Shown piece after piece: positions 6,894-12,448 of a DNA stretch of 18,908 nucleotides. Source of the stretch: an uncultured Bacteroidales bacterium (GTDB taxonomy: Bacteria; Bacteroidota; Bacteroidia; Bacteroidales; F082); assembly GCA_937896895.1 (NCBI GenBank), contig CALBNV010000004.1:1-18908 (forward strand), given 5' to 3'. How positions within the stretch are numbered: the stretch's first letter is position 1; every line of letters begins with the position of its first letter. The position numbers and the translations under genes are program-made. The notes below the pieces were generated by a model that was not told where the DNA came from, searched no databases, and saw only the letters and a list, made by a program, of their open reading frames with translations.

Positions 6894-7310
6894 TTATTTT
6901 TTCTTGTTTTCGCAAAGCTCCGTGAGGACTCCGAATGTTGACTTCGGGTGCAAGAAAGCGATGCTCAGGCCTTCCGCGCCGCCGCGTGGTGCCTCGTCGA
7001 TGAGACGGATGCCGGCTTCCTTGGCCTCCGCAAGCTGATTCTCAAGGCCTTCCACTGCGAAGGCGATGTGATGCATTCCGCCCTTGCCGTTGTTCTTTTC
7101 GATGAATGCCGCAATCGTGCTCTCCGGCGATGTCGGCTCAAGAAGCTCGATCTTGGTCTGGCCGATCTTCAGGAACGCCGTCCTGACTTTCTGGTCGGCG
7201 ACTTCTTCAATTGCGTAACATTTTGTTCCGAGAAGCGTCTCGAAAAAAGGTATTGACTCGTCAAGGCTCTTGACAGCAATGCCGATGTGTTCAATGTGTG
7301 TTGGATTCAT
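6894..7310 (-). CDS. mce: Methylmalonyl-CoA epimerase
   Basis: Epimerase of 138 residues in the VOC (glyoxalase/bleomycin-resistance) superfamily. It interconverts (R)- and (S)-methylmalonyl-CoA so that the mutase product can be decarboxylated. Two beta-alpha-beta-beta-beta modules are visible: IEHIGIAVKSLDESIPFFETLLG, and GGMHHIAFAVEGLENQLAEAKEAGIRLIDE with the terminal SIAFLHPKSTFGVLTELCE. The likely metal ligands are His8, Gln51, His80 or His81, and Glu131. Length is normal. It is first in the mmd operon, with a good TAATTTTG box 44-51 nt upstream of the ATG and a short palindrome in the leader. Confidence 0.94.
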   Translation of the reverse strand: MNPTHIEHIGIAVKSLDESIPFFETLLGTKCYAIEEVADQKVRTAFLKIGQTKIELLEPTSPESTIAAFIEKNNGKGGMHHIAFAVEGLENQLAEAKEAGIRLIDEAPRGGAEGLSIAFLHPKSTFGVLTELCENKKK

Positions 7311-7314
7311 TTCA

Positions 7315-7324
7315 GTAACGTTAC
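7315..7324. promoter_or_regulatory. GTAACGTTAC palindrome in the mce leader
   Basis: A perfect 10-bp palindrome lies 4 nt upstream of the mce ATG and about 30 nt downstream of the -7 box, with a central AACGTT like many LacI-type operators. It could be an operator for the mmd operon or simply chance. No regulator gene is adjacent. Confidence 0.3.
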
Positions 7325-7353
7325 AGTAAATAAATTAAATTCGAATTTGGCTG

Positions 7354-7361
7354 CAAAATTA
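7354..7361 (-). promoter_or_regulatory. -7 promoter box of the mce-mmd operon (TAATTTTG)
   Basis: The minus strand reads TAATTTTGCAGCC from 7361 to 7349, a perfect TAnnTTTG match about 44 nt upstream of the mce start. No convincing -33 TTTG was found at the expected distance. The same 13 bases recur in opposite orientation at 7454-7466 for the divergent transporter gene. Confidence 0.6.
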
Positions 7362-7453
7362 AACAAAATTTACATTTGCCCGACATTAAATTTCAAAAGA
7401 TTGAAATGTGTAATTTAGAATAATTCTATTGCTCTTTTTAAGTGAAAATGATA

Positions 7454-7461
7454 TAATTTTG
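7454..7461 (+). promoter_or_regulatory. -7 promoter box of the CDF exporter gene (TAATTTTG)
   Basis: TAATTTTG is followed by CAGCC, ending 20 nt before the ATG at 7482. A TTG at 7429-7431 (22 nt upstream) could be the -33 element. The transcript leader would be only about 15 nt. Confidence 0.6.
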
Positions 7462-7481
7462 CAGCCGTTAATTTTTGAAAG

Positions 7482-8381
7482 ATGGACGATAAGGCTCGTG
7501 AAAAAGAGATCTACAAGGTGACGATCATCGGCGGTTTCGCCAATGCTATTTTGGTGATTTTCAAGTTTGTAGCCGGAATACTCGCAAACAGTGCCGCCAT
7601 GCTCGCCGATGCCGTCCATTCGCTATCCGACTTCATCACCGATGTGATTGTCTTGGTTTTCGTGAAGATAAGCAACCGTCCGAAAGACAAGAGCCACGAC
7701 TACGGACACGGGAAGTTCGAGACCCTTGCAACGTTGATCATCGGTGTCGCACTGCTTTTCGTCGGCGTGATGATATTTTACAACGGCGCGGTTGCGATTT
7801 ACGGCAGCGTGTGGTGCGGCGAGCAACTCGAAAGTCCGGGGATGCTCGCGTTATGGGCCGCCATCGCCTCGATATTGATAAAGGAGATTGTCTATCAATA
7901 CACTGTACGGAAAGGCAGGAGGCTGAACTCGCAGGCCGTCGTCGCCAACGCTTGGCATCACCGCAGCGATGCGCTGTCGTCGGTGGGCACCGCACTCGGC
8001 ATCGGCGGCGCGATCTTCCTCGGCGATAGATGGCGCATCCTCGACCCGATAGCGGCGGTCGTGGTGAGCGTGTTTATCTTGAGCGTAGCTACAAAACTCT
8101 TCGTCCGCAGTCTGAACGAACTTCTTGAGAAATCGCTCCCCGATGATGTTGAGAATGAGATAGTTGCAATAGTCGAATCGTTCGAGATGGTGAAGAACGT
8201 GCACGACATCCGCACCCGCGGGATAGGCAACAACATCGCCGTCGAGATGCACGTGCTGATGGACGGCAGCCTCACCTTAAAGGAAACGCACGACACCACC
8301 GAGGCCATCGAGGAGAAGCTACGCGAGAAGTTCGGCGAGAAGACACACATCGCCATCCACGTTGAACCGGCGGAGGAATAA
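7482..8381 (+). CDS. Cation diffusion facilitator (CDF) family efflux transporter, probably Zn2+
   Basis: CDF protein of 299 residues; members export divalent metal from the cytoplasm by proton antiport. About six transmembrane helices fill residues 12-210, followed by a cytoplasmic ferredoxin-like domain (roughly 211-299, ending HIAIHVEP) that binds metal and dimerises. The transport site is visible as His46-x3-Asp50 in LADAVHSLSD and His159-x3-Asp163 in WHHRSD. An H-D/H-D set is that of zinc-selective ZnT-type members, whereas E. coli YiiP has D-D/H-D. The SHDYGHGKFE loop (71-80) is a family signature. It is divergent from mce and convergent with the small gene ending at 8404 (22-nt gap). 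Substrate is inferred from ligand residues only; no metalloregulator is adjacent. Confidence 0.92.
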   Translation: MDDKAREKEIYKVTIIGGFANAILVIFKFVAGILANSAAMLADAVHSLSDFITDVIVLVFVKISNRPKDKSHDYGHGKFETLATLIIGVALLFVGVMIFYNGAVAIYGSVWCGEQLESPGMLALWAAIASILIKEIVYQYTVRKGRRLNSQAVVANAWHHRSDALSSVGTALGIGGAIFLGDRWRILDPIAAVVVSVFILSVATKLFVRSLNELLEKSLPDDVENEIVAIVESFEMVKNVHDIRTRGIGNNIAVEMHVLMDGSLTLKETHDTTEAIEEKLREKFGEKTHIAIHVEPAEE

Positions 8382-8403
8382 GCGGCGTGACGCTGCACGG
8401 CTG

Positions 8404-8745
8404 TCATTTCTCAGAAACCTCGCACTGCCTGCAATACGCGAAGACATCGAAATATTTCTGAAGCGCTTTGCCGTCTGTATTGAATTGGTTATCATAGAGG
8501 AAATAATCCGGAATGACTTCCTTGAGGCGGCAGAACTCCTTAAGGGAATGCTTGCCTTTCTGTGCTTCGATTGTGAGATACACGAGTTCCAGCGCACGGT
8601 AAACGGCATTGGTGCACTGCTCCATGTTGCCCTTCTTTTTCCAACGTTCAGCTCTTGATATTTCGCTGCCGATATTGAGCATCTGCTCCGCCAACGTCAT
8701 CTCCGCCCAGCGGCCTTCCGCAAGTTCTTTGTGCTGGAAATTCAT
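8404..8745 (-). CDS. Small all-helical protein of unknown function, partner of the DUF5674-like gene
   Basis: This 113-residue protein is predicted to be mostly alpha-helical. Recognisable stretches are EQMLNIGSEISRAERWKKKGN, AVYRALELVYLTIEAQKG, and a C-terminal PDYFLYDNQFNTDGKALQKYFDVFAYC. From memory these resemble a small conserved bacterial family (IGSE.xR...WK.KGN, RALELLDLTI) found next to DUF5674 genes; its biochemical role is unknown to me. The fold suggests HEPN-like helical bundles, but no RX4-6H RNase motif is seen, so it should not be called a toxin on sequence alone. It overlaps the upstream gene by ATGA (8742-8745), so the two are translationally coupled and their products probably interact. 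Confidence 0.75.
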   Translation of the reverse strand: MNFQHKELAEGRWAEMTLAEQMLNIGSEISRAERWKKKGNMEQCTNAVYRALELVYLTIEAQKGKHSLKEFCRLKEVIPDYFLYDNQFNTDGKALQKYFDVFAYCRQCEVSEK

Positions 8746-9083
8746 CGTTCAACTTTTTTATTGACAATTTCAATGATTTTGTTTCTGATTTCCTGACGCT
8801 CGACATCACGGCTGCGGTTGTTGTCATGAGGCCTTATGTTTATCATTGAGTCAAACTCGATGAAGTCATCGCCGGTTTCATTAGGATAAAGGTTAAACCC
8901 CCACAAGTCTGACTGCCGCGAGCCAACCGACAGGAGATACTGTTCCATGTCGGAGTGCAGTTCTGCGCCAACACAAAGAATTACCTTGTTTATGTCAGCG
9001 ACAGCTTTCACCATATCTCCGAAATAATTCGGGGCCATCGCCTTCAGTTCGTCATTGGTGATTTTGTTTTTAACAATTTTCAT
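8742..9083 (-). CDS. DUF5674-like protein
   Basis: This 113-residue protein has the pattern MKIVKNKITNDELK, FGDMVKAVADI, a central VGAELHSDMEQYLLSVGSRQSDLWGFNLYP, and FIEFDSMINIRPHDNNRSRDVE with a C-terminal helix. The WGxNLYP and FDSMINIRPxxNNRSR motifs are what I associate with DUF5674, a domain of unknown function. The many conserved charged and polar residues (H-S-D, D-S-M-I-N-I-R-P, N-R-S-R) look like an active or ligand-binding site. The ATG at 9083 is chosen over an in-frame TTG at 9146 because the conserved start MKIVKNKIT begins there and a TACTTTTG box sits just upstream. It is the first gene of the two-gene unit. It may be half of an uncharacterised toxin-antitoxin or regulatory pair. 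Confidence 0.78.
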   Translation of the reverse strand: MKIVKNKITNDELKAMAPNYFGDMVKAVADINKVILCVGAELHSDMEQYLLSVGSRQSDLWGFNLYPNETGDDFIEFDSMINIRPHDNNRSRDVERQEIRNKIIEIVNKKVER

Positions 9084-9101
9084 TTTCTGAAATTTGAGAT
9101 G

Positions 9102-9109
9102 CAAAAGTA
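9102..9109 (-). promoter_or_regulatory. -7 promoter box for the DUF5674-like pair (TACTTTTG)
   Basis: The minus strand reads TACTTTTG, matching TAnnTTTG, ending 18 nt before the ATG at 9083. It gives the pair its own transcript, independent of the M1 peptidase upstream. Confidence 0.6.
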
Positions 9110-9168
9110 GTAAAAAAACAGGAGACAGCGTTGATTTTTGAGACAAGTTGTACGAAAAATGTCAAAGA

Positions 9169-11490
9169 TTATCTCACAATAATTTTCCTTGTCGCCACGA
9201 TGTTTTTTTCCCCGTCGATGAGATTAACGAAATAACTTCCCGAAGGATAGTTTGCGACAGGAATCCTCATTTTCTCACCATGAAACGGGAACGATTCGAC
9301 GGTCTGTCCCAAGGAATTCACCAAACTTACAACTCCACTCTCAACTCTTAAAACTTCACTCTCAAAACTCAGCTCTAAAAACTCTTTTGCGGGGTTCGGG
9401 TAAATGTTGAGCTCCGGCATTTCGCCTGTGTTCTCGCTTGTCCCGTCCCACACGGTGAGGTCAACGGCGGCGAGGGTGTAGTCGCCGCTCATCACGTCGG
9501 CGACGGTGAACTGTCCGAGTTTCCAGTTGCCCTGGAAGGTGTAAGGTATCGAATGCCATGGCTTTGAGGCGTCTTCTCTGTAAAGCAGGAATGTCGAGTC
9601 GTTCTCGCTCTGAATCAACTCGTTGTCGTAGGTGGTGTTTTTCTGATACACGAACTTGCCTCTTATCTTCGCCTCTCCCCTATCATCCCTGAAGATGCTG
9701 ATATATCGCTCGTTGGAATACCTCAGCCCCTCAACGGCGGCGTTGAGCGAGTGGTCGGGGCCGACCCAGTGATGTTCCACGCGCATGAATGTCGAGTCGC
9801 CGACCGACTCCACGTCCATCTCGAAATTCGCCGTGTTGAACTTGATGCTTCCGGTGTTCTTTATCACGAAATTGCGGTCGGAGCGCGCGTCGGCGTATTT
9901 GTCGTAATAGTCGCAGAAGACCGCAACCGGCTCGAAGTCAATGGTCTTGGTCGTATGTCCTGCCATGCCGTCCCAGCGGATCGTATCGGTGACGATGTTC
10001 CAGTCAGCGTCCATGAAGGCGAGTTCGAGGATGACGCCGTTTCCGATGTGGTCGGAGTGACGGTGCTTCTGGCTTGTGAAGACCTCGACGTCGAACCTGT
10101 CTCCATTCGGCGCGACGTTGAAGGAATCGACGAGATAATGCGGTGCGCCGCAGGTGAAGACCCAGCTGTCGAAGAAGCCTGTCATGTCGATGCCCGTGCA
10201 TTCGGTGATGGCATCGCGCAGGTCTTCGGAACTCGCCGACCGCCATGCGAATTTGTTCAGGTAATATTGCATCGCCTCGTTGAAAAGCTCCACGCCGAGA
10301 TAGTTTCTCAGAGTATGTACCACTGTCGCGCCCTTGTCATATACCGTTGTGCCGTAGGTGAGGTCCAACGGCATGTTGTTCAGCGGGATCCAGCCTTCGG
10401 AGTTATGGCAGCTCTTCGTGATGCTTTCAATCAGTGCGGTCATCGCGGCCTGATATTGCTCTTCGCCGTAGAGTGCGGCTTCGTAGTTCATACCTGCGAA
10501 CTGCGCGAAGCCTTCATTGAGCCACATGTCGCCCGCCGTCTTGCATGTCACCATGTCGCCGAACCACGCGTGCGCCATCTCGTGCGCCACGTACATCTCT
10601 TCGTCGGTGTTTCCGGTGATGAGCGAGCTGGCGAACCCGATGTTGTCAACGTGCTCCATACATCCGACACTCGTGCTGACATAGCCGATTCTGTTTAAGG
10701 GATATGCGCCGAAGCAGCTCTCGAAATAAGCGGCTATCTCCTTGACGTTCACGAAGGTGCCGGGCACCTTGTTGAACTGCGACGGCTTCGCATACACGTT
10801 GACCGGTATGTCGCGCCCGATGCCGTGATACGTCTCTTCCCAGAGTTGGTAGTCGCCGACGGCGAACGAAATCAAATATGTCGGTATCTCCTGCGTCGTG
10901 ACCCAACGGTCGGTCTTTGTCCCGTCGCCGTTGTCAACGCTGGCTTCGAGGATGCCGCCGCACGATGACGTCATAGAAGCGGGGATTGTCACATAAAGGT
11001 CGTATGTGGCTTTGTCAACGAAGTCATCGACGCACGGGAACCATGTCTTGCCGAGGTTGTGCGGCTGGCTTTCAAAGCCGACGCCCATGTTGCAGACGTA
11101 GTTGCCGCTCCACAGCACGCCGCCCCAGCCGTCGTTGAAGGTGGTCCCGTTGTATGAAATGGTGAACGACGCCGTCTGACCGGCATACATTTCAAAGCCG
11201 AGCAGTATCTTCAGGATGTCGCCGTCCTGCGAGAAACTGCTGACAATCAAATCGTTGGATGTGACATCGGTGACGGTCAGGCTTTTCATCTCGAGGTCAA
11301 TCTCCGAGACTGCGTCCAAGGCGGTCAGCGTCACGGTGGTGACTGCGTCCAAGGTGTGGTTGGTGAAGTCCAAGTTGTTGATTCTTATCTCATAATGTGT
11401 GACATCGATGTTTTCGCCGATGCGGTTTTTCGCGTTTCCGGCAAGCATCGACAGGATGATGATAGCTGAAAGGATGATTTTCTTTGACAT
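9169..11490 (-). CDS. Secreted M1 family zinc aminopeptidase with T9SS C-terminal sorting domain
   Basis: This 773-residue protein has a signal peptide (1-20, ending GNA), an N-terminal beta domain (about 28-215), and an M1 catalytic domain with HEMAH at 303-307 and NEGFAQF from 325. His303, His307 and Glu326 bind zinc, Glu304 is catalytic, and Tyr384 in VYDKG is the likely transition-state tyrosine. The substrate N-terminus motif reads GCMEH (276-280) instead of the classical GxMEN. From 694 (LNIYPNPAKEF ... VATRKIIVR) there is a type IX secretion type A sorting domain, so the enzyme crosses the outer membrane and is anchored or released at the surface. Part of this tail (706-721) is encoded by a repeat-like tract. 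Other secreted peptidases lie 3-5 kb upstream. No clear promoter box was found; a near match GAATTTTG lies at 11527-11534. Confidence 0.93.
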   Translation of the reverse strand: MSKKIILSAIIILSMLAGNAKNRIGENIDVTHYEIRINNLDFTNHTLDAVTTVTLTALDAVSEIDLEMKSLTVTDVTSNDLIVSSFSQDGDILKILLGFEMYAGQTASFTISYNGTTFNDGWGGVLWSGNYVCNMGVGFESQPHNLGKTWFPCVDDFVDKATYDLYVTIPASMTSSCGGILEASVDNGDGTKTDRWVTTQEIPTYLISFAVGDYQLWEETYHGIGRDIPVNVYAKPSQFNKVPGTFVNVKEIAAYFESCFGAYPLNRIGYVSTSVGCMEHVDNIGFASSLITGNTDEEMYVAHEMAHAWFGDMVTCKTAGDMWLNEGFAQFAGMNYEAALYGEEQYQAAMTALIESITKSCHNSEGWIPLNNMPLDLTYGTTVYDKGATVVHTLRNYLGVELFNEAMQYYLNKFAWRSASSEDLRDAITECTGIDMTGFFDSWVFTCGAPHYLVDSFNVAPNGDRFDVEVFTSQKHRHSDHIGNGVILELAFMDADWNIVTDTIRWDGMAGHTTKTIDFEPVAVFCDYYDKYADARSDRNFVIKNTGSIKFNTANFEMDVESVGDSTFMRVEHHWVGPDHSLNAAVEGLRYSNERYISIFRDDRGEAKIRGKFVYQKNTTYDNELIQSENDSTFLLYREDASKPWHSIPYTFQGNWKLGQFTVADVMSGDYTLAAVDLTVWDGTSENTGEMPELNIYPNPAKEFLELSFESEVLRVESGVVSLVNSLGQTVESFPFHGEKMRIPVANYPSGSYFVNLIDGEKNIVATRKIIVR
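9331..9385 (-). repeat. Purine-rich tandem tract incorporated in the coding sequence of the M1 sorting domain
   Basis: The plus strand reads AACTCCACTCTCAACTCT followed by TAAAACTTCACTCTCAAAAC and more CTCTAAAAACTCTTTT. The same words (AACTCCACTCTC, CACTCTCAAAACTC) occur at 18651-18775 behind hemW. On the coding strand it reads as GAGTTTTGAGAGTGAAG-type units and encodes the segment ELSFESEVLRVESGVV of the M1 peptidase tail, without breaking the frame. Confidence 0.65.
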
Positions 11491-11532
11491 GATAGTTATT
11501 AACAGGATTTACAATATTTACATTATCAAAAT

Positions 11533-11847
11533 TCAGGAACACACGGGAGCAAGTTCGTACACGACAATTCCCACTCGCAAGATGTGTTCGATTAAGTCTT
11601 TGTTTTTCAATGATTTGAAAATTGAAATATCAAATTGATACGGCAAAAGCAAGTCATCGACATCCAATGCTATTTTGTTCAAGTCGCTGTGTGTGAGTTT
11701 CTCGCCGAAAAGCGTTATATCGACATCAGAAAACGGCTTGTAATTGCCTTTGGCTCTTGAACCGTACAGCACAACTTTTTCAATGTTTTCATGTTTCTTG
11801 AATACGCTCTGAAGCAATTCAAATTCGGAGTCTTTTATTCCGTACAT
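11533..11847 (-). CDS. MNT-type nucleotidyltransferase antitoxin (MntA-like)
   Basis: Minimal nucleotidyltransferase of 104 residues. The full catalytic signature GS-x10-D-x-D is present: Gly29-Ser30, then Asp41 and Asp43 in LYGSRAKGNYKPFSDVDI. In characterised HepT/MntA systems such an enzyme transfers AMP to a tyrosine of the HEPN toxin and inactivates it. The gene overlaps the upstream HEPN gene by 13 nt and has the normal length for the family. It sits between the HEPN gene and the M1 peptidase, whose start is 42 nt downstream. The C-terminal strand FDISIFKSLKNKDLIEHILRVGIVVYE is typical. Activity is inferred from intact motifs. Confidence 0.9.
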   Translation of the reverse strand: MYGIKDSEFELLQSVFKKHENIEKVVLYGSRAKGNYKPFSDVDITLFGEKLTHSDLNKIALDVDDLLLPYQFDISIFKSLKNKDLIEHILRVGIVVYELAPVCS

Positions 11848-12260
11848 AATGCCGACATTTTTGTTTCAAAATCCTTGAACAACGGGAAGTAAACGTCAAT
11901 TATTGTCTTATATATTTCTTCTGCCGTCTCGTCGTCGTAGTTATGCGAAGTCAGGTTTCTGTCTTTTATTGATTCCATCCATTTGGCATCTGACAACAGA
12001 TTGAGTTCCAATGCGATACGTATTGCGTCGCGGGAGCCTATAATGTTGGTGTATCCTTGATATTCCTCAAAGTCCTTCATCACATTCCAAGCCAGCTCGT
12101 GAGTATATTCGAAACGCTGAATCAGTCCTTCTTTCAGCAGATTTTCGGTCTCGTCGTTGTAGTTGTGGTTTTTCATTATCTCGACGGCCTGCGACAACCT
12201 CGCCAGTGCTTTCTGATAATTGCTGAATCGTTGTTCCCAACGTATATCATTTTTTTTCAT
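11835..12260 (-). CDS. HEPN-domain toxin (HepT-like; HI0074 type)
   Basis: HEPN protein of 141 residues with four to five helices. It carries the RX4HXY motif as Arg101-NLTS-His106-Asn-Tyr108, which combines the RNase residues of HEPN toxins with the tyrosine that is AMPylated in HepT/MntA pairs. The N-terminal RFSNYQKALARLSQAVEI and the central GLIQRFEYTHELAWNVMKDFEEYQG are typical of the HI0074 nucleotidyltransferase-partner family. The ATG at 12260 is chosen over an in-frame start at 12347 because family proteins begin MKKNDIRWEQRF and a TATTTTTG box lies just upstream. It comes first in the pair and overlaps the MNT gene by 13 nt. Likely role: RNA cleavage when released from its antitoxin. 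Confidence 0.9.
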   Translation of the reverse strand: MKKNDIRWEQRFSNYQKALARLSQAVEIMKNHNYNDETENLLKEGLIQRFEYTHELAWNVMKDFEEYQGYTNIIGSRDAIRIALELNLLSDAKWMESIKDRNLTSHNYDDETAEEIYKTIIDVYFPLFKDFETKMSALCTE

Positions 12261-12281
12261 GGTAATATTATTTTCAGCTTG

Positions 12282-12289
12282 CAAAAATA
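12282..12289 (-). promoter_or_regulatory. -7 promoter box for the HEPN/MNT pair (TATTTTTG)
   Basis: The minus strand reads TATTTTTG 21 nt upstream of the HEPN ATG. A TTTG at 12306-12309 (minus strand, 16 nt further up) may act as a -33 element, although spacing is short. Confidence 0.55.
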
Positions 12290-12336
12290 ATAAAATTTTC
12301 CAGCACAAACGCGCTGTATTTTCAGAAATTAAAAAA

Positions 12337-12365
12337 GCGCGAAGCAAACCACCGTCGCCTCGCGC
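12337..12365 (-). terminator. Intrinsic terminator of the S46 peptidase transcript
   Basis: On the minus strand the stem GCGCGAGGC/GCTTCGCGC (9 pairs, one G-U) closes an 11-nt loop and is followed by TTTTTT. An A-run lies on the other side, so it may also work for plus-strand RNA. It stands between the S46 gene and the HEPN promoter. Confidence 0.8.
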
Positions 12366-12371
12366 CCTTTT

Positions 12372-12446
12372 TACTTTATAACTTTACAAACTTTATAACT
12401 TTATAACTTTACAAACTTTATAAACTTTATTAACTTTATAACTTTC
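12372..12446 (-). repeat. Tandem AAAGTTTATA-type repeat directly behind the S46 stop codon
   Basis: The tract is made of near-identical 8-10 nt units (plus strand ACTTTATA, ACTTTACAA), about eight in a row. It runs from 2 nt after the S46 stop to just before the terminator. Units vary in length by one base, as slippage would produce. No spacers are present, so it is not a CRISPR array. Confidence 0.85.
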
Positions 12447-12448
12447 CA

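Noticed and set aside
7386..7619. Minus-strand 77-codon open frame in the mce/CDF divergent region
   Set aside because: It overlaps the CDF start and both promoter boxes; no motif and poor composition.
8382..8403. GC-rich short stem (GCGGCG/CGCTGC) between the convergent CDF and small helical gene
   Set aside because: Only 6 bp with a wobble and no T-run on either side; too weak to call a terminator.
8404..8745. Calling the small helical protein a HEPN RNase toxin
   Set aside because: No RX4-6H motif is visible, and the resemblance is only in helical content and gene arrangement.
9751..10698. Long plus-strand open frame (315 codons) opposite the M1 peptidase
   Set aside because: It is fully antisense to a gene with intact catalytic motifs. 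Its translation is Val/Asp/Arg-rich without domains, as expected for the complement of GC-rich codons.
12372..12446. CRISPR array
   Set aside because: Units are 8-10 nt, contiguous and variable, with no unique spacers and no cas genes nearby.
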